From Bicyclus anynana (Eukaryota > Arthropoda > Insecta > Lepidoptera > Nymphalidae), in NCBI RefSeq assembly GCF_947172395.1, contig NC_069094.1, positions 10,406,292 to 10,470,291 of the forward strand: a stretch of DNA of 64,000 nt, read 5' to 3'. Positions within the stretch are counted from its first letter, which is position 1; every line of letters begins with the position of its first letter. Shown one piece after another: positions 61,298 through 64,000 of the stretch. Position numbers and translations under genes: made by a program. The notes under the pieces were generated by a model, which saw only the letters and a program-made list of their open reading frames with translations, did not search any database and was not told where the DNA came from.

Positions 61298-61452
61298 CCA
61301 AGTGGCGAAGGACGAAATTTAAATAAAGAAAAGCAGTCCCAAAGAAAAGGAAATTCATATAGCGTTTTCCGATTTCTCATATATTTTGAATATGAATGGA
61401 TTTTTAAAGGCAACCCGGCGGGAATCGGCTTCCGTTTATTCTTCGCCGCTGG
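61298..61452. mobile_element. MITE, family of 54615-54794
   Basis: cccaagtggcgaagga at the left, and cttcgccgctgg at the right as the inverted end. TACAT on both sides (61292-61296 and 61452-61456) may be a target-site duplication. Confidence 0.72.
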
Positions 61453-61477
61453 TACATACACATTATTTGACGTAGTG

Positions 61478-61638
61478 TGTAGTGACTCTACCTTCTATAT
61501 CCGAGGCCGTGGGTTCGATTCCCATTACTGTAAAATGTTTGTGACGATCATGGATGTTTTCAACCATGTCATTTGTGGTTGCTACTTGTACAATAATATT
61601 ATACGAATTATAAATCAAGCTACGCTTACTTTGAGGTA
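61478..61638 (+). mobile_element. tRNA-derived SINE, family D
   Basis: Box B-like ggttcgattcc at 61512-61522 in ggccgtgggttcgattccca, then aaaatgtttgtg and the end aagctacgcttactttgagg, all matching 58011-58209 in reverse. Confidence 0.75.
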
Positions 61639-62277
61639 GTAATGTATGTTTTGTTCAAATATATTTATTTGGTTATTTTTGCATTTTGAACACCACAAAA
61701 AATCCATAGAGTAGGTAGGTACTTTATGTAGGTAACTAAAGTGAGCTTGGAATTTAAGAAAAAAAATGCCAAGCTCACTTTGTTTATTTAATTAAATCGT
61801 TAATATTAGCATATTTACCCATCAATCTTCATAATTAATTAAGTATAAAAAGATGGTGAAAACCGACATTAATTAAAGTACCTAAGGATAATCTCAAGTT
61901 CTTTGTATTATAATAAATAAGGTAGACCTTGACTATAAATACAGTATTAATAACTTATTATTTTTGCATAGAAAAATCATTGAAAATAGCATATTTATTT
62001 TTACCTCTCCTTAATAAAAACGGGTAGAAAGTATGTTAATATAGAAGGATTATTCCTTCAATAATACTGGTGCCAGAAGCCTACTGATTACACTCTGACC
62101 ATGACATTGTTCTGTATAAATTCAGTTAAATCAATAGCCATGTTGGATTACGACAGAATACGTAGACAAATAAGAGTAGTCAACTATTCTTATAGTTTTA
62201 ATGTTTCATAATTTTGCTGAAAATCTCGAGCTGATTTTTGACAGTAACTAATAAAAAAACATACATACAGCCGAACG

Positions 62278-62312
62278 TAGAACCTCCTCCTTTTTGGAAG
62301 TCGGTTAAAAAT
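62278..62312 (-). repeat. Interspersed repeat end
   Basis: gaacctcctcctttttggaa followed by gtcggttaaaa; reverse orientation of 42826-42865. Confidence 0.5.
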
Positions 62313-62399
62313 TACATCCTTTCCGATTGGAGTAAAAGGTATAATATATCTACTTGCCTATCCTCCGAGGCATTGACATTGCCATATGGCTCTGGTTTG

Positions 62400-62550
62400 A
62401 TGGAGGATAAGGTTGCCATCATCATCATCGCCATCATTTAGCCCAATTTAACGGTCTCGGGTCTACTATAGTCAGAAGTCTTTAGGAGAGGGAATATGGA
62501 GCTTGGAACCACCACACTACTCCAAAGTGGATTTTGCGGATTTAGGGATA
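62400..62550 (-). repeat. Interspersed repeat of the 50740 type
   Basis: ttaggagagggaatatggag, accaccacactactccaa and ggatttagggataacaac: same family as 50740-50945. Confidence 0.55.
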
Positions 62551-62671
62551 ACAACCCTTGTAGACTTTGTAGCTATCTCTTTCAGATGTAAATGTTATTG
62601 AACAGAATTCTTTTTTGGCACGGAGATGCCGTTGGCATTGAATTGGCATGATACATTGTATTTTCATCGTC

Positions 62672-63020
62672 ATCATCATCATTAACAGTCGATGGACGTC
62701 CACTGCTGGACATAGGCCTTTTGTAGGGACTTCCAAACATTACGATATTGAGCCGCTGCATCCAGCGAATTCCTGCGACTCGCTTGATGTAGTTAGTCCA
62801 CCTGGTGGGTGGTCGACCAAAACTGCGCTTTCCGGTGTGGGGTCCCCATTCCAGCACCTTGTGATCCCAACGTCCATCGGCTCTTCGAACTATATGCCCA
62901 GCCCATTGCTACTTCAGCTTCGCGACTCGTTGAGCTATGTGGGTGACTTTGGTTCTTCTACGGATCTCCTCATTTCTGAGTCGATCACGCAGAAGAAACT
63001 CCATGCATCGCCCGCTAAAT
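62672..63020 (-). pseudogene. RTE-like C-terminal fragment, the longest in the window
   Basis: On the minus strand it carries, with frame breaks, the RTE-like C-terminus: EIRRRTKVTHIAQRVAKLK, a stop, QWAGHIVRRADGRWDHKVLE, GKRSFGRPPTRW, YIKRVAGIRWM, then after a shift VWKSLQKAYVQQWTSIDC and a TGATGA tail. An in-frame TAG and frameshifts show it is dead. It lies just upstream of rdx exon 4. Confidence 0.85.
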
Positions 63021-63158
63021 GACTTTGAGCCTTCTCATGAGACCTATAGAAAAAGAAAGTCATCACTGGCAACACGCACTGTACAAAGACCTTTGTCTTC
63101 ATTCACTGAGGACGTGATATTTTTGCGTATAATTAAATATTAATTAATTAAATTGCAG

Positions 63159-63400
63159 AGACTTCCTACTGGACGAGGCGAACGGCCTCCTACCAGAAGA
63201 CAAGCTGACGATATTCTGTGAAGTGTCAGTGGTCGCGGACAGCATTAACATTAGTGGTCAGAGTAACGTGGTCCAGTTCAAAGTGCCCGAGTGCCGGTTG
63301 TCGGACGACCTGGGCGCGTTGTTTGACAACGAGAGGTTCTCTGACGTCACGCTCGCGGTCGGCGGCAGGGAGTTCCAGGCGCACAAGGCTATATTAGCAG
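63159..63400 (+). CDS. rdx: rdx exon 4 (end of MATH, linker and start of BTB/POZ)
   Basis: Its first base completes Arg174. It then encodes residues 175-254, from DFLLDEANGLLPEDKLTIF to EFQAHKAILA, and the first base of codon 255. It finishes MATH, crosses the linker (KVPECRLSDDLGAL) and enters the BTB/POZ fold that dimerises and binds Cullin-3. The hydrophobic BTB dimer residues of human SPOP (Leu186, Leu190, Leu193, Ile217) are conserved at 221, 225, 228 and 252. The acceptor is aattgcag ending at 63158, in very AT-rich sequence. The donor gtgaat starts at 63401, directly after GCA G. In SPOP the protein continues through the rest of BTB, the BACK-like region and a nuclear localisation signal; none of that lies in the remaining 600 bp, so the gene is partial here. 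Confidence 0.97.
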
Positions 63401-63499
63401 GTGAATTTATTAATTGTAATACTATTATTATTATTATTTATCAGCATATATTTTGAACGCACCACTGCAGGGTAAGTAGAACTAAGTTGCAACCAAATG

Positions 63500-63592
63500 G
63501 AATGGCTACGCCGCACTAGAAAGTGCAGTGTTGGTCGACCGCCCTAGGACCGTCAAACGGCTAATATGATGATGATGATGATGATGATCATT
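63500..63592 (+). repeat. RTE-like scrap with (GAT)n tail
   Basis: Short match to the gcgcagtgttggtcgacc segment of the RTE-like C-terminus, then an internal deletion and (GAT)n at 63568-63589. Confidence 0.65.
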
Positions 63593-63740
63593 GACCTATA
63601 TTCAGCTAGCTGATGAGCACGATTCTGTGAGAATGATAGGGGTTAGGTCTGAGGCCTATTCTAGGTCAGCGTGGTGGACTATTACCACCACGCTGGCCCA
63701 ATGCGGAATGCCAGACGTAACAGAATTCTCAACTATTGAT
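63593..63740 (-). mobile_element. SINE family C, headless and partly inverted
   Basis: Contains agctgatgagcacgattct, gataggggttaggtc and accaccacgctggcccaatg. ggtcagcgtggtggactatt at 63663 is the reverse of the following segment, so a small internal inversion/duplication is present. Confidence 0.68.
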
Positions 63741-63854
63741 TCTAAAATATTGCGCTCTCTCTTTCGTTGCATTGAGAGGAAAGATAGAGCGATATTTCAA
63801 CTGTGCTGCTATTGGTTGACAATATTGTCTTTTTCTCTTCATAAGATATGTCGT

Positions 63855-63950
63855 TGACGCATGCTAGGCTGACGGGCCTCTCTCCCTGTAGGAAAGGTCT
63901 TTAAGAGCTTAGCCGCATTGGAGTAGGGTGGGTTGATGGAGATGATATTG
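63855..63950 (+). repeat. Interspersed repeat of the 50740 type
   Basis: ctctccctgtaggaaaggtc, agagcttagccgcattggag and gtgggttgatggagatgat: plus orientation of the family. Confidence 0.5.
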
Positions 63951-64000
63951 ATAATGTTAAGCTGCTGAAAAACATTATTAAAGATAAAACATTAAGGGTT

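Noticed and set aside
62648..63022. 124-codon + strand open frame
   Set aside because: It is antisense to the RTE-like C-terminal pseudogene on the minus strand.

Overview
The window looks like nuclear DNA of a butterfly or moth (Lepidoptera). It is AT-rich with GT-AG introns and sparse coding sequence. It is crowded with repeats of lepidopteran type: tRNA-headed SINEs, 3' tails of RTE-like retrotransposons ending in TGATGA microsatellites, Helitron-like elements ending in CTAG, and many small inverted-repeat MITEs. The organism call is inference from these repeats and from the one gene; no species can be named.

One protein-coding gene can be supported: the 5' part of rdx (roadkill/HIB, the insect orthologue of SPOP), on the + strand. 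SPOP-family proteins are MATH-BTB substrate adaptors of Cullin-3 ubiquitin ligases. Four coding exons are visible: 14852-14865, 48243-48411, 58448-58785 and 63159-63400. They join in phase across introns of 33,377, 10,036 and 4,373 bp. Together they encode the first 254 residues plus one base of codon 255: a short Gly-rich N-terminus, the whole MATH domain and the start of the BTB domain. The last exon ends in a normal donor, so the rest of BTB and the C-terminus lie beyond the right edge. A promoter-like GC-rich block with an initiator-like CAGT (about 14744) precedes exon 1, and the first ATG after it is the exon-1 start codon.

Layout: 1-14.7 kb is upstream DNA with no recognisable exon, holding SINEs, RTE tails, several MITEs (including two elements present as inverted pairs), a GC-rich CRE-bearing block near 5.5-5.8 kb and a second GC-rich block at 13.8-13.9 kb. 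Intron 1 (14.9-48.2 kb) carries repeat-poor, moderately GC-rich blocks that could be regulatory (19.0-19.3, 20.2-20.4, 25.0-25.3, 27.2-27.3 kb). It also has a hAT element with 8-bp target duplications, a pogo-like MITE, a six-copy 193-bp tandem array at 35.8-37.0 kb, a LINE inserted in a Helitron-like element, and many other fragments. Intron 2 contains a near-perfect 117-bp-arm inverted repeat at 53.3-53.6 kb and several MITEs and SINEs. Intron 3 has a six-copy 79-bp tandem array at 59.45-59.92 kb and an RTE C-terminal pseudogene. The short open reading frames outside the four exons look like chance frames or retrotransposon remnants.

I found no new multi-gene system. The most useful results are the rdx gene model with its tiny first coding exon, the second possible start codon in exon 2, and the young or well-bounded repeats.
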